Source: Emticicia sp. CRIBPO
GTDB taxonomy: Bacteria > Bacteroidota > Bacteroidia > Cytophagales > Spirosomataceae
Direction of reading: 5' to 3'
Assembly (NCBI RefSeq): GCF_009905725.1
Contig: NZ_JAAAKV010000017.1
Coordinates: 1-64,000 of the forward strand
DNA length: 64,000 nucleotides
Within the stretch, counting starts at the first letter, position 1, and each line of letters begins with the position of its first letter. The notes under the pieces were generated by a model, which ran no database searches, was not told where the DNA came from, and saw only the letters and a program-made list of their open reading frames with translations. Shown here in pieces: positions 34,301 through 40,768 of the stretch. The translations under genes were made by a program, and so were the position numbers.

Positions 34301-34507
34301 CAGTTGCCCAAGTCGCTGTTTACCAGGATCGGCATTGCTTCTGCGAGGGTCTATCTGCAGGGTTCCAACTTACTGTTGCTGACCAAATACACAGGTACTG
34401 ATCCTGAATCGTCTGTGAATGGTAATTCCAATACCACGCCGGGTGTGGAGAAAAACTCGGTGGGACAGGCAAGAACATTCACGCTGGGTCTCAACCTCGG
34501 TTTCTAA
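31334..34507 (+). CDS. SusC-type TonB-dependent outer-membrane transporter 2
   Basis: A 1057-residue SusC/RagA protein: signal peptide ending PGFSQ, carboxypeptidase-like domain (SGSVKDKESGEALPGVSVIVKG), TonB-box region (RVVGYGTQTKAEFTGS), plug (SYPLVVVDGIPI, SIDVLKDAASTSIYGSRAAAGVLLITTKRG) and a barrel ending ARTFTLGLNLGF. I took ATG 31334, which puts the signal peptide first, rather than 31298. It is a second complete uptake receptor in the same operon as the first. Its divergence from the first copy suggests a different ligand or a duplicated function. Confidence 0.95.
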   Translation: MKKRNLLLLILLLLNLPLPGFSQSNAVSGSVKDKESGEALPGVSVIVKGTNIGTTTDSQGNFKLNSAENATLIFSFVGYLPVEKKISNKSILSIELISDAKQLSEVRVVGYGTQTKAEFTGSAVRVSGDIIKERPIQSFDQALSGRAAGVNIAQPNGVLNNPPVIRIRGVNSISLSSYPLVVVDGIPINTGNVSTSTAVPNNPLGDINPADIESIDVLKDAASTSIYGSRAAAGVLLITTKRGQSGKPRINYEAWTGVSEVVRLPELLNAEQYIAIKNEAVLNAKILGGNVNNDKVASALFFPNFDARNKPIDTRWYDYIYQTGTSQNHNLSVSGGTAATNYYFSANFTKQNGFLVSNEFNRKSVRFNIDQEVNKWLKLKGSVSYNSSFNQSPYAGSLPNSNFFLVGAARLATALSPNVPAFNADGSYNINPASLNTIGIGNNQVISNWGNPVALLRENRYTSQNSRIIGSFAAVINLYKNLDFTSTYAVDRLDTDTYSFDSAIQGNGFSSRGNATNIAALRDNWNWTNTLSYNTIIKDKSSVSALVGYDFQKFDFSSWGASRTQGADAFFENYQGNWGAISATGNEIGERSFLSFFSRLSYDWDKKYFLTLNFRRDGNSALGAGKKFGNFGGISGGWSLSEEEFYKTSALYPVLNNVKLRASWGRVGNGNLSDAFSSLELYSGSLYGSVPTWSISQAGNPNLGWETSNQTNIGADLGLLNDRIQLEFTYFDNNVDGLILSAPQAVSKGIPGNAILGNVGSMYNRGIELGINATVLRKGDFSWKTSFNITRLNNKVTALAEGNTDIIGTTHVAYETTNITRVGYSVGSIYGAKTDGVNPDNGRRIFINGQGKKVQFSQVVAPGESQWTYLDGTKAPAITGSDYYLIGNALPTWYGGFANNFKYRDFDLGVNFTFSGGNVVMNGTRATLLDQRAYNNSTEILNRWQKPGDITDIPRLVYNDQLSSGSSFPVSTNAEKGDFLRLQNASFGYQLPKSLFTRIGIASARVYLQGSNLLLLTKYTGTDPESSVNGNSNTTPGVEKNSVGQARTFTLGLNLGF

Positions 34508-34548
34508 ACCATCCGTCCAAAGCTTCAAAAAATAAAACATCAAAGGAA

Positions 34549-36006
34549 ATGAAACGAACAATCAAACATAAATCGATTTTAAAGCTCAGCGGATTTCTGG
34601 GTCTTTTTCTTATTGGAACTACCGCCTGCAACGAAGCCAAATACCTGAACCCTACCCCGGAAACTTCCATCAGCGGAGCCAATGTAACGGCCAGTCCGGA
34701 AAGAATCCTGGGGCTTGTGAACGGGATATACAGGTCATTGAAAAACGGCAACTTTTATGGTGGCAATTACTACACCTACACCGAAGCCCGCGGAGAGGAA
34801 TTCATCAACCGGACCAGCAATACTTTCACGGCTTTTGAAGCGTGGAGCCAGACGTTAAATTCCGGATCGAACTTTGTCGCAGGTTTCTGGGCCGCAGGCT
34901 ATGCGACCATCAACAATGCCAACATCCTGATCAAAGGACTGACGGACAACCCGAATGTGGTAAGTCCGGCACTGACCAAACAGTACATAGCCGAAGCCAA
35001 GTTTGCCCGTGCTCTGAGTTATTTCAGCCTGGTGACCTTGTATGCACGCCCTTATAACGAAAATAAAGGTACTTCTCCCGGATTACCTTTGAGACTGCTG
35101 GCTGAAACCGGCACTGCCAACAACGCCCTGAAACGCAGTTCTGTAGCCGAAATTTATGCCCAGATCATCAAAGACCTGGATGAGGCTGAAGCCGACCTTC
35201 CGCTGAACCATGCGACTGCTTTGCTCAATACGACCAGGGCTCACCGCAATTCTGCGATTGCCCTGAAAACCAGGGTTTACCTGAACTCAGGCAACTACGC
35301 CAAGGTGATCGAAGAAGCGAAGAAGATTGTTTCAACCCAGGCTCCGTATGCAGCATCGACAGGGGTAAATCATAAACTGCAGAATATCATTGAAATATTC
35401 ACGACCAATTACACCAGCACAGAATCGATCCTGTCGGCCCCGATGACGGAGCTGGACAATGTAACGGGACAAACTTCTTTCCCTTATGTGTTCAACGCCA
35501 ATGCGGAATACAACCTGAACCCGGCGGGCATCTGGGGAGATACGGAATGGAAGAGTACCGACCTGAGGAGAACTTTCTCAAGAACAGCCTCTGGTGTACA
35601 GTTCCTGACCAAATACAACAAGCCGTCGCCGTTCCTTGACTATATGCCGATCATCAGGTACTCAGAAGTGTTGCTGAATTATGCTGAAGCTGCTGCCCGC
35701 ACGGGAGACCTGAGCAAATCTGCAGACCTGCTGAAAGCCGTCAGAAACCGTTCGGATGCATCTTATGTATTCCCGGATAAAGATGTGTCGACGCAAACGG
35801 CTTTGGTCAATACAATCCTGAAAGAAAGGAGAATCGAATTGCTTGGAGAAGGATTCAGGTCCAACGACCTGCTGCGTAACCTTCTGCCTTTACCGGCCAA
35901 ATCAAGCAACGCTTTGTCGGCTCCTGCGGTGAATCCTGCTGATCCGAATTACATTTTCCCTTTACCGAACACGGAAATCACAAGTAATAAATCATTGCTG
36001 GAATAA
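34549..36006 (+). CDS. SusD/RagB-type outer-membrane lipoprotein 2
   Basis: A 485-residue lipoprotein with a signal ending GTTAC. The SusD helices are recognisable in FARALSYFSLVTLYARPYNENKGTSPGLPL and in the C-terminal YSEVLLNYAEAAART plus KERRIELLGEGFRSNDLLRN. It is the partner of the SusC immediately upstream (41-base gap). After it, a short hairpin (36016-36040) leads to the TPR gene. Confidence 0.95.
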   Translation: MKRTIKHKSILKLSGFLGLFLIGTTACNEAKYLNPTPETSISGANVTASPERILGLVNGIYRSLKNGNFYGGNYYTYTEARGEEFINRTSNTFTAFEAWSQTLNSGSNFVAGFWAAGYATINNANILIKGLTDNPNVVSPALTKQYIAEAKFARALSYFSLVTLYARPYNENKGTSPGLPLRLLAETGTANNALKRSSVAEIYAQIIKDLDEAEADLPLNHATALLNTTRAHRNSAIALKTRVYLNSGNYAKVIEEAKKIVSTQAPYAASTGVNHKLQNIIEIFTTNYTSTESILSAPMTELDNVTGQTSFPYVFNANAEYNLNPAGIWGDTEWKSTDLRRTFSRTASGVQFLTKYNKPSPFLDYMPIIRYSEVLLNYAEAAARTGDLSKSADLLKAVRNRSDASYVFPDKDVSTQTALVNTILKERRIELLGEGFRSNDLLRNLLPLPAKSSNALSAPAVNPADPNYIFPLPNTEITSNKSLLE

Positions 36007-36015
36007 TCAAGTCCC

Positions 36016-36040
36016 GCCACAGGAGGAGACCTCCCGTGGC
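36016..36040 (+). other. Intercistronic hairpin after second SusD
   Basis: GCCAC-A-GGAGG (36016-36026) faces CCTCC-C-GTGGC (36030-36040) with a three-base loop and one mismatch. It sits between the SusD stop and the TPR gene, followed by an A/T-rich stretch rather than T-only, so a partial attenuator or processing site is more likely than full termination. Confidence 0.5.
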
Positions 36041-36058
36041 TTAAAAAATTTAAATCTG

Positions 36059-37795
36059 ATGAAAATCAAAACCCTTTTCATTTTACTGATTTCTTTCGGG
36101 CTGTATGCCCAGAGGGTAAGACAAGGCGAACACCAGCACAGTACAGAGCAAAACCAGGAGGCCCATGACGGTTTCAGTCACGACTCCCACAACCACCTGA
36201 ATCATATCCTGGATTACCGCAAGGAAACCCCTTATGTCCCGAACCTGCCTGCTCCGCAGATATTGAAAGGTATCGGTGAAGCCGACTTTAAGATCACCAC
36301 CCGGTCGGTAAAGACCCAGACCTTTTTTAACCAGGGCATAGCCTTGCTGCATGGTTTCTGGGACTTTGAAGCCTACAGGGCTTTTAAAGAAGCCATCAGG
36401 AATGATTCTGCAGCGATTATGCCTTATTACGGACTGTACAGTGCCATCGGGGCGATTGAAGGAGATGAGTTTAAAAGCGATCAGAAACTGGCCGTACGCA
36501 AGCTGAAACAACTCTGGAAAGACGCCACAGAAAGAGAAAAACTCTACGCCGATGCTATCCTGGCCAGGGACTCCGACGAAGAAGGCGGAAAAGCAGCCTA
36601 TCAGAAAAAACTGGAACTGATTGTCCACAAATACCCACAGGATGTAGACGCCAAATTGTTCCTGGCCTTAAGCAAAATGGGTGGCTATGATGCTAAAATG
36701 AACCCGAGAGACGGACAGATCTACGCAGAATACCTTTTGAAAGACCTCCTCCGCACCCACCCACAAAACGCCGGGGTGCATCACTACTGGATACACCTGA
36801 AAGAAAACTGCTGCCCGGAAGAAGCCCTGGAGAGTGCCGAATTCCTGCCTAAAATTGCGACAGGTTCAGGCCATCTGCTGCACATGCCCGGTCATGTGTA
36901 TTATAAGCTGGGTGAATACAAAAAGGCTTATGATGCGTTTTCAGCTGCTTTGAAGTCTGATTCTTTATATATGAAACAACAGCGTATTCCGGAAGTGGAT
37001 ACCTGGAACTACATTCATAACATCAATTATCTGCTGTCTAATTGTGCAGAGGACGGAAGATATGCCACAGCATTGTATTACGCTGAAAAGCTTCAGGACA
37101 TGGAAGCTTCGAAAGAACGTAAAAGGAAATATGAGGGCCGTTTCTTTTACCAGGGGGTGATTGCCCCGGCTAAAATGGAATTGTGTTTCGGATTTTATCA
37201 GAAAGCGGCCGACCGCCTGGCTGCGATCAAACTTGACAATGACAGCCTGTTTTCTGCCAAGGCCATCGCCTACAAAGAAGGTCTGTACTATTTCGCACTG
37301 GGCATGGAAGCCGTAAAAAACAACAAGATCAGTGAAGCCCGGCAATATGCCTACACCCTGGACGCTCTGCTCTGGAGAAACAGCAACCAGGAAAATGCCA
37401 AAGACGTGATTACCACCAAAAGGCTGAACGACCTCAATGTGGCCTCTCTTGAATTGCAGGGACTCATCAAAAGTGTTGAAAACAAGTATGATGAAGCCAT
37501 TAAGCTGCTCAAAAAAGCAAAACAGAAAGAAGATGACCTGGGTTATAGCGAGCCTCCGTCCTATGCCAGACCTGTACTGATCAGCCTGGGTGAAACACAT
37601 CTTAAAGCCGGCAAATTTGAGGAGGCGATTAAAGCTTATGAAGAACTGCTGAAAAGGCATCCCAACTCCGCCAATGCGGTCTGGGGGCTGTACAAAGTTT
37701 ACAAAGCCAAAGGCGACGGGCACAAAGCACATGCCCTCAAAGATCAGCTGAATACCATAACCCAATACGGTGACAAGTCGCTGTACCCACTATAA
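36059..37795 (+). CDS. Secreted TPR protein with histidine-rich N-terminus
   Basis: A 578-residue exported protein: signal peptide (MKIKTLFILLISFGLYAQ), a histidine-rich stretch (about residues 24-50, GEHQHSTEQNQEAHDGFSHD and HNHLNHILDYRK) and then helical repeats. The second part reads QTFFNQGIALLHGFWDFEAYRAFKEAI and later GSGHLLHMPGHVYYKLGEYKKAYDAF, matching a tetratricopeptide family of uncharacterised periplasmic proteins. The His-rich segment could bind Zn or Cu. It lies in the SusC/DoxX/sulfite-dehydrogenase operon, so it may be a scaffold or chaperone. I do not know its function. Confidence 0.72.
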   Translation: MKIKTLFILLISFGLYAQRVRQGEHQHSTEQNQEAHDGFSHDSHNHLNHILDYRKETPYVPNLPAPQILKGIGEADFKITTRSVKTQTFFNQGIALLHGFWDFEAYRAFKEAIRNDSAAIMPYYGLYSAIGAIEGDEFKSDQKLAVRKLKQLWKDATEREKLYADAILARDSDEEGGKAAYQKKLELIVHKYPQDVDAKLFLALSKMGGYDAKMNPRDGQIYAEYLLKDLLRTHPQNAGVHHYWIHLKENCCPEEALESAEFLPKIATGSGHLLHMPGHVYYKLGEYKKAYDAFSAALKSDSLYMKQQRIPEVDTWNYIHNINYLLSNCAEDGRYATALYYAEKLQDMEASKERKRKYEGRFFYQGVIAPAKMELCFGFYQKAADRLAAIKLDNDSLFSAKAIAYKEGLYYFALGMEAVKNNKISEARQYAYTLDALLWRNSNQENAKDVITTKRLNDLNVASLELQGLIKSVENKYDEAIKLLKKAKQKEDDLGYSEPPSYARPVLISLGETHLKAGKFEEAIKAYEELLKRHPNSANAVWGLYKVYKAKGDGHKAHALKDQLNTITQYGDKSLYPL

Positions 37796-37823
37796 AATAT
37801 TATTCATTTAAACATTTTACATC

Positions 37824-38693
37824 ATGAAAACCATCATGTCTTTATTAGTGATTTCTTTGTTTTTTACTGCTTTTACGGTTGATACGTATGAAGAGGAAAT
37901 CAAAAACTGGAAAAATCAGAGAATTGAAAGCCTGAAAAGCGAAGAAGGCTGGCTTAACCTGGCCGGGTTGTTCTGGCTTGAAGAGGGCGAAAACACCATT
38001 GGTGGCGACAAGAAAAACAGCATCGTTTTTCCTGCGGACCACAGTGACGCGTTTCTGGGCAAAGTCATCCTGAAAAACGGCAAGGTTAGTTTTGAATCTT
38101 CCAAAAGCTCTGAAGTGCTGAAAGGCGATGAAAAGGTAAGCCAGGCAGAGGTGTTTCCTTATACCGGTAAACCGGTGGTCCTGAAACACAAAACGCTGAG
38201 ATGGTTCATTATCCAGCGGGGCGACAAATACGCTATCCGCCTGAGAGATCTTGAAGGGCCTTATCTCAAAGAATTCAAAGGTATTGAAAGCTTTCCGCTG
38301 GATCAGAACTGGAAAGTGAAGGCGAAGTTTGTCCCTACCCCAGGCAAAAAACTGAACATCACGGACATCACCGGCCGTACTTACGAACAGGAGTCGCCGG
38401 GTAAACTGGAGTTCAAAATCGATGGCAAAGAATACAGCCTTGAAGCGGTAGGTTCCAAAGAACGCCTGCATTTTGTTTTCGGTGACCTGACCAATAAGCA
38501 TGACACTTATGGCGGCGGAAGGTTCCTGGACGCCAAAGGTCCTGATGCAGAAGGCTTCACCTATCTTGATTTTAATAAAGCTTATAACCCTCCGTGTGCG
38601 TTCACACCGTTTGCCACCTGCCCGCTTCCGACTAAGGAAAACAAGCTGGCAGTAGCGATCAGATCGGGCGAAAAATACCATGGGGATCACTGA
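37824..38693 (+). CDS. DUF1684 exported protein
   Basis: A 289-residue protein with a signal peptide (MKTIMSLLVISLFFTAFT). The C-terminal DUF1684 motifs are clear: NKHDTYGGGRFLDA, then YLDFNKAYNPPCAFTPFA with TCPLPTKENKLAVAI, including Cys258 and Cys266. DUF1684 proteins are exported and of unknown function. The cysteine pair and proximity to redox enzymes suggest a metal or redox role; that is speculation. It is followed 12 bases later by the cytochrome gene. Confidence 0.9.
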   Translation: MKTIMSLLVISLFFTAFTVDTYEEEIKNWKNQRIESLKSEEGWLNLAGLFWLEEGENTIGGDKKNSIVFPADHSDAFLGKVILKNGKVSFESSKSSEVLKGDEKVSQAEVFPYTGKPVVLKHKTLRWFIIQRGDKYAIRLRDLEGPYLKEFKGIESFPLDQNWKVKAKFVPTPGKKLNITDITGRTYEQESPGKLEFKIDGKEYSLEAVGSKERLHFVFGDLTNKHDTYGGGRFLDAKGPDAEGFTYLDFNKAYNPPCAFTPFATCPLPTKENKLAVAIRSGEKYHGDH

Positions 38694-38705
38694 TCAATTT
38701 TAAAA

Positions 38706-39299
38706 ATGAAGAATAAACTGATTCTCCCTTTGGCCGGCTTGTCCTGGTTGCTGATCTCGGCTTTTGCCCAATCAGACGCAGTGGTCATTTCTGATACAGT
38801 TATGGCTGAAAACTATGATACTATTCCCAAAAGCTTCGGACTGGGCAGGATAGCCACACAGGCTGAAATAGACAGTGTGGACATCGACGTCAGACCGGAC
38901 GGGAAAGGATTGCCGGCAGGCAACGGATTAGCAGCCAGAGGGAAACTCATCTTTGAAAACAAATGTGCGGCCTGCCATGGACAGGGAGGAATCGGCGGAC
39001 CAAACGGCTCGCTGGTGACAACCAAAGCCCAGGAAGGAAAAAGGAAAGAAAAAACGATCGGTAACTACTGGCCTTATGCCACCACGGTGTTTGATTACAT
39101 CCGCCGGGCGATGCCTTTTAATGCACCGGGCTCACTCAGCAATGAGGAAGTATATCACCTGACGGCCTACCTGCTGGCCGCCAATCAGATTATTGAAGAA
39201 AAAACGGTGATCAATGCCAGGACATTGCCAAAGGTGGTGATGCCTGCTCATCATTTATTTGTTCCCGATGACAGAAAAGGAGGACCAGAAATAAAATAA
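38706..39299 (+). CDS. SoxD/SorB-like periplasmic cytochrome c
   Basis: A 197-residue exported protein with one haem-c site CAACH (87-91) and a likely axial Met136 in RRAMPFNAPG. Before the haem, FGLGRIATQAEIDSVDIDVRPDGKGLPAG, and after it the NYWPYATTVFDYIRRAMPF motif, are characteristic of SoxD/SorB-type electron acceptors of sulfite or sulfane dehydrogenases. It ends 2 bases before the molybdoenzyme gene, so it is very likely its electron partner. Its signal is Sec-type. Confidence 0.9.
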   Translation: MKNKLILPLAGLSWLLISAFAQSDAVVISDTVMAENYDTIPKSFGLGRIATQAEIDSVDIDVRPDGKGLPAGNGLAARGKLIFENKCAACHGQGGIGGPNGSLVTTKAQEGKRKEKTIGNYWPYATTVFDYIRRAMPFNAPGSLSNEEVYHLTAYLLAANQIIEEKTVINARTLPKVVMPAHHLFVPDDRKGGPEIK

Positions 39300-39301
39300 G
39301 C

Positions 39302-40516
39302 ATGGACAAAATACTCGAAGTCATTCAGAAAATACCTCAGAAGATCTCAAGACGCGGCTTGCTGAGCGGAGCCGCAGCTGTTGTTATTGCCCAAACGGCC
39401 AAAGGACAGATCATACAGAAAGCTGTGGAAGATCCCACCAAAAGTTTCGGGACAGCCGCCGGAGAGGTCGGGACCAGGTCGCCTTTTGTGAAATCGGTCA
39501 AGAAGTTTTCGGACATCTCTTCCAGATCACCGCTGCAGGATTTTTACGGGATGATCACCCCCTCAGACCTTCATTTTGAGAGGCATCATGCGGGTGTTCC
39601 GGCCATTGACCCTGAAAAACATGAACTGCTGATCCATGGCCTGGTAGACAAACCCCTGATATTTAAGTTGTCCGACCTAAAGCGTTTCCCGTCGGTTTCC
39701 AGGATTGCTTTCCTCGAATGCTCCGGCAATTTCAGGTCGGGAAAAGATACACTGACTCCGCAGGAAATCTGCGGTCTGACGAGCCAGAGTGAATGGACAG
39801 GGGTTAAACTGTCCACTATTTTCAGGGAAGTGGGTGTCAAACCCAATGCCACCTGGTTTCTGGCAGAAGGCAGCGATGCAGCTGTGATGACCCGCAGCAT
39901 TCCCGTCAAAAAAGGATGGGATGATGCCATACTGGCTTATGCCCAGAACGGTGAACCGCTTCGCCCGGAACAGGGATATCCAGTCAGGTTGTTTCTGCCC
40001 GGCTGGGAAGGTAACACGAGCGTGAAGTGGCTGAGAAGAATAGAACTTTCAGACGAACCCTACATGACCCGCGAAGAGACCTCCAAGTATACTGAAGGCA
40101 TTAAAGACGGCAAAATAAGGATGTTCAGCTATGACATGGATGCCCGGTCAATCATCACTTATCCTTCTTATCCTCAGAGGGTTGAAAAAGGATGGATAGA
40201 GATCAAAGGACTGGCGTGGTCAGGAAGAGGCAAGGTAGTAAAAGTAGAAGTGAGCACAGACGCCGGTAAAAACTGGCACCTGGCCGAACTCCAGGACCCG
40301 GTGCTAGACAAAGCCCATGTGCGGTTCAGGCATCTGTGGCAATGGAAAGGTGAAGAAACGGAAATCCTGAGCAGGGTGAGTGACGAAACGGGTTATACCC
40401 AGCCTACCTTAAAGCAGCTGGTGGAAGCCCGTGGCAGTGAAATGGGCGGCTATCACATGAATCCCATTACAGCATGGCAGATCAGAAAAGACGGAGGGGT
40501 GTTTTTTAAGCCATGA
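39302..40516 (+). CDS. Tat-exported SoxC/SorA-type molybdenum sulfite dehydrogenase
   Basis: A 404-residue molybdopterin enzyme of the sulfite-oxidase family. The N-terminal SRRGLLSGAAAV (16-27) is a twin-arginine signal. The Mo-ligating cysteine is Cys140 in AFLECSGN, and the C-terminal dimer/Ig-like region (about 285-400) contains IEIKGLAWSGRGKVVKVEVSTD. SoxC/SorA enzymes oxidise sulfite, or sulfane sulfur on SoxY, and pass electrons to a cytochrome c; the SoxD/SorB-like cytochrome is directly upstream. The real substrate is unproven. It ends the operon and is followed by GC-rich repeats and a terminator. Confidence 0.93.
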   Translation: MDKILEVIQKIPQKISRRGLLSGAAAVVIAQTAKGQIIQKAVEDPTKSFGTAAGEVGTRSPFVKSVKKFSDISSRSPLQDFYGMITPSDLHFERHHAGVPAIDPEKHELLIHGLVDKPLIFKLSDLKRFPSVSRIAFLECSGNFRSGKDTLTPQEICGLTSQSEWTGVKLSTIFREVGVKPNATWFLAEGSDAAVMTRSIPVKKGWDDAILAYAQNGEPLRPEQGYPVRLFLPGWEGNTSVKWLRRIELSDEPYMTREETSKYTEGIKDGKIRMFSYDMDARSIITYPSYPQRVEKGWIEIKGLAWSGRGKVVKVEVSTDAGKNWHLAELQDPVLDKAHVRFRHLWQWKGEETEILSRVSDETGYTQPTLKQLVEARGSEMGGYHMNPITAWQIRKDGGVFFKP

Positions 40517-40527
40517 TAAGGAAAAAG

Positions 40528-40621
40528 CCCGCCCGGCGTGACCGTCAGGTCGGACGGGGAGAAGGACCGTCCGGCATGATGGTCAGATCGGACGGGACAA
40601 AGCCTGTCCGGCATGACAGGC
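40528..40621. repeat. Three-copy 37-38-bp GC-rich palindromic repeat
   Basis: Three imperfect units have CCGG at 40533, 40571 and 40608, a period of 38 and 37 bases. The second unit has an inverted repeat CCGTCCG (40567-40573)/CGGACGG (40589-40595); the first has a near-identical stem (40528-40558) and the third a shorter one GCCTGT/ACAGGC (40602-40621). This looks like a REP-type palindrome array just beyond the operon end. Confidence 0.75.
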
Positions 40622-40697
40622 ATCCATAATTAAAGATACGATCAAAGGGTTGATTTGTTAACAGAAATGCTTTATCCGCAAAGCTGAAAGCTGTGAA

Positions 40698-40728
40698 AAG
40701 CCGGACAGAAATGTCCGGCTTCATGGTT
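40698..40728 (+). terminator. Hairpin after the sulfite dehydrogenase gene
   Basis: AAGCCGGACA (40698-40707), loop GAAA, TGTCCGGCTT (40712-40721), then CATGG and seven T residues. A 10-bp perfect stem. It can end the upstream + strand operon; the spacer before the T-tract reduces confidence slightly. Confidence 0.65.
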
Positions 40729-40768
40729 TTTTTCTTGTTCCTGATTTAAAATGATCCAGGAACAGTTA

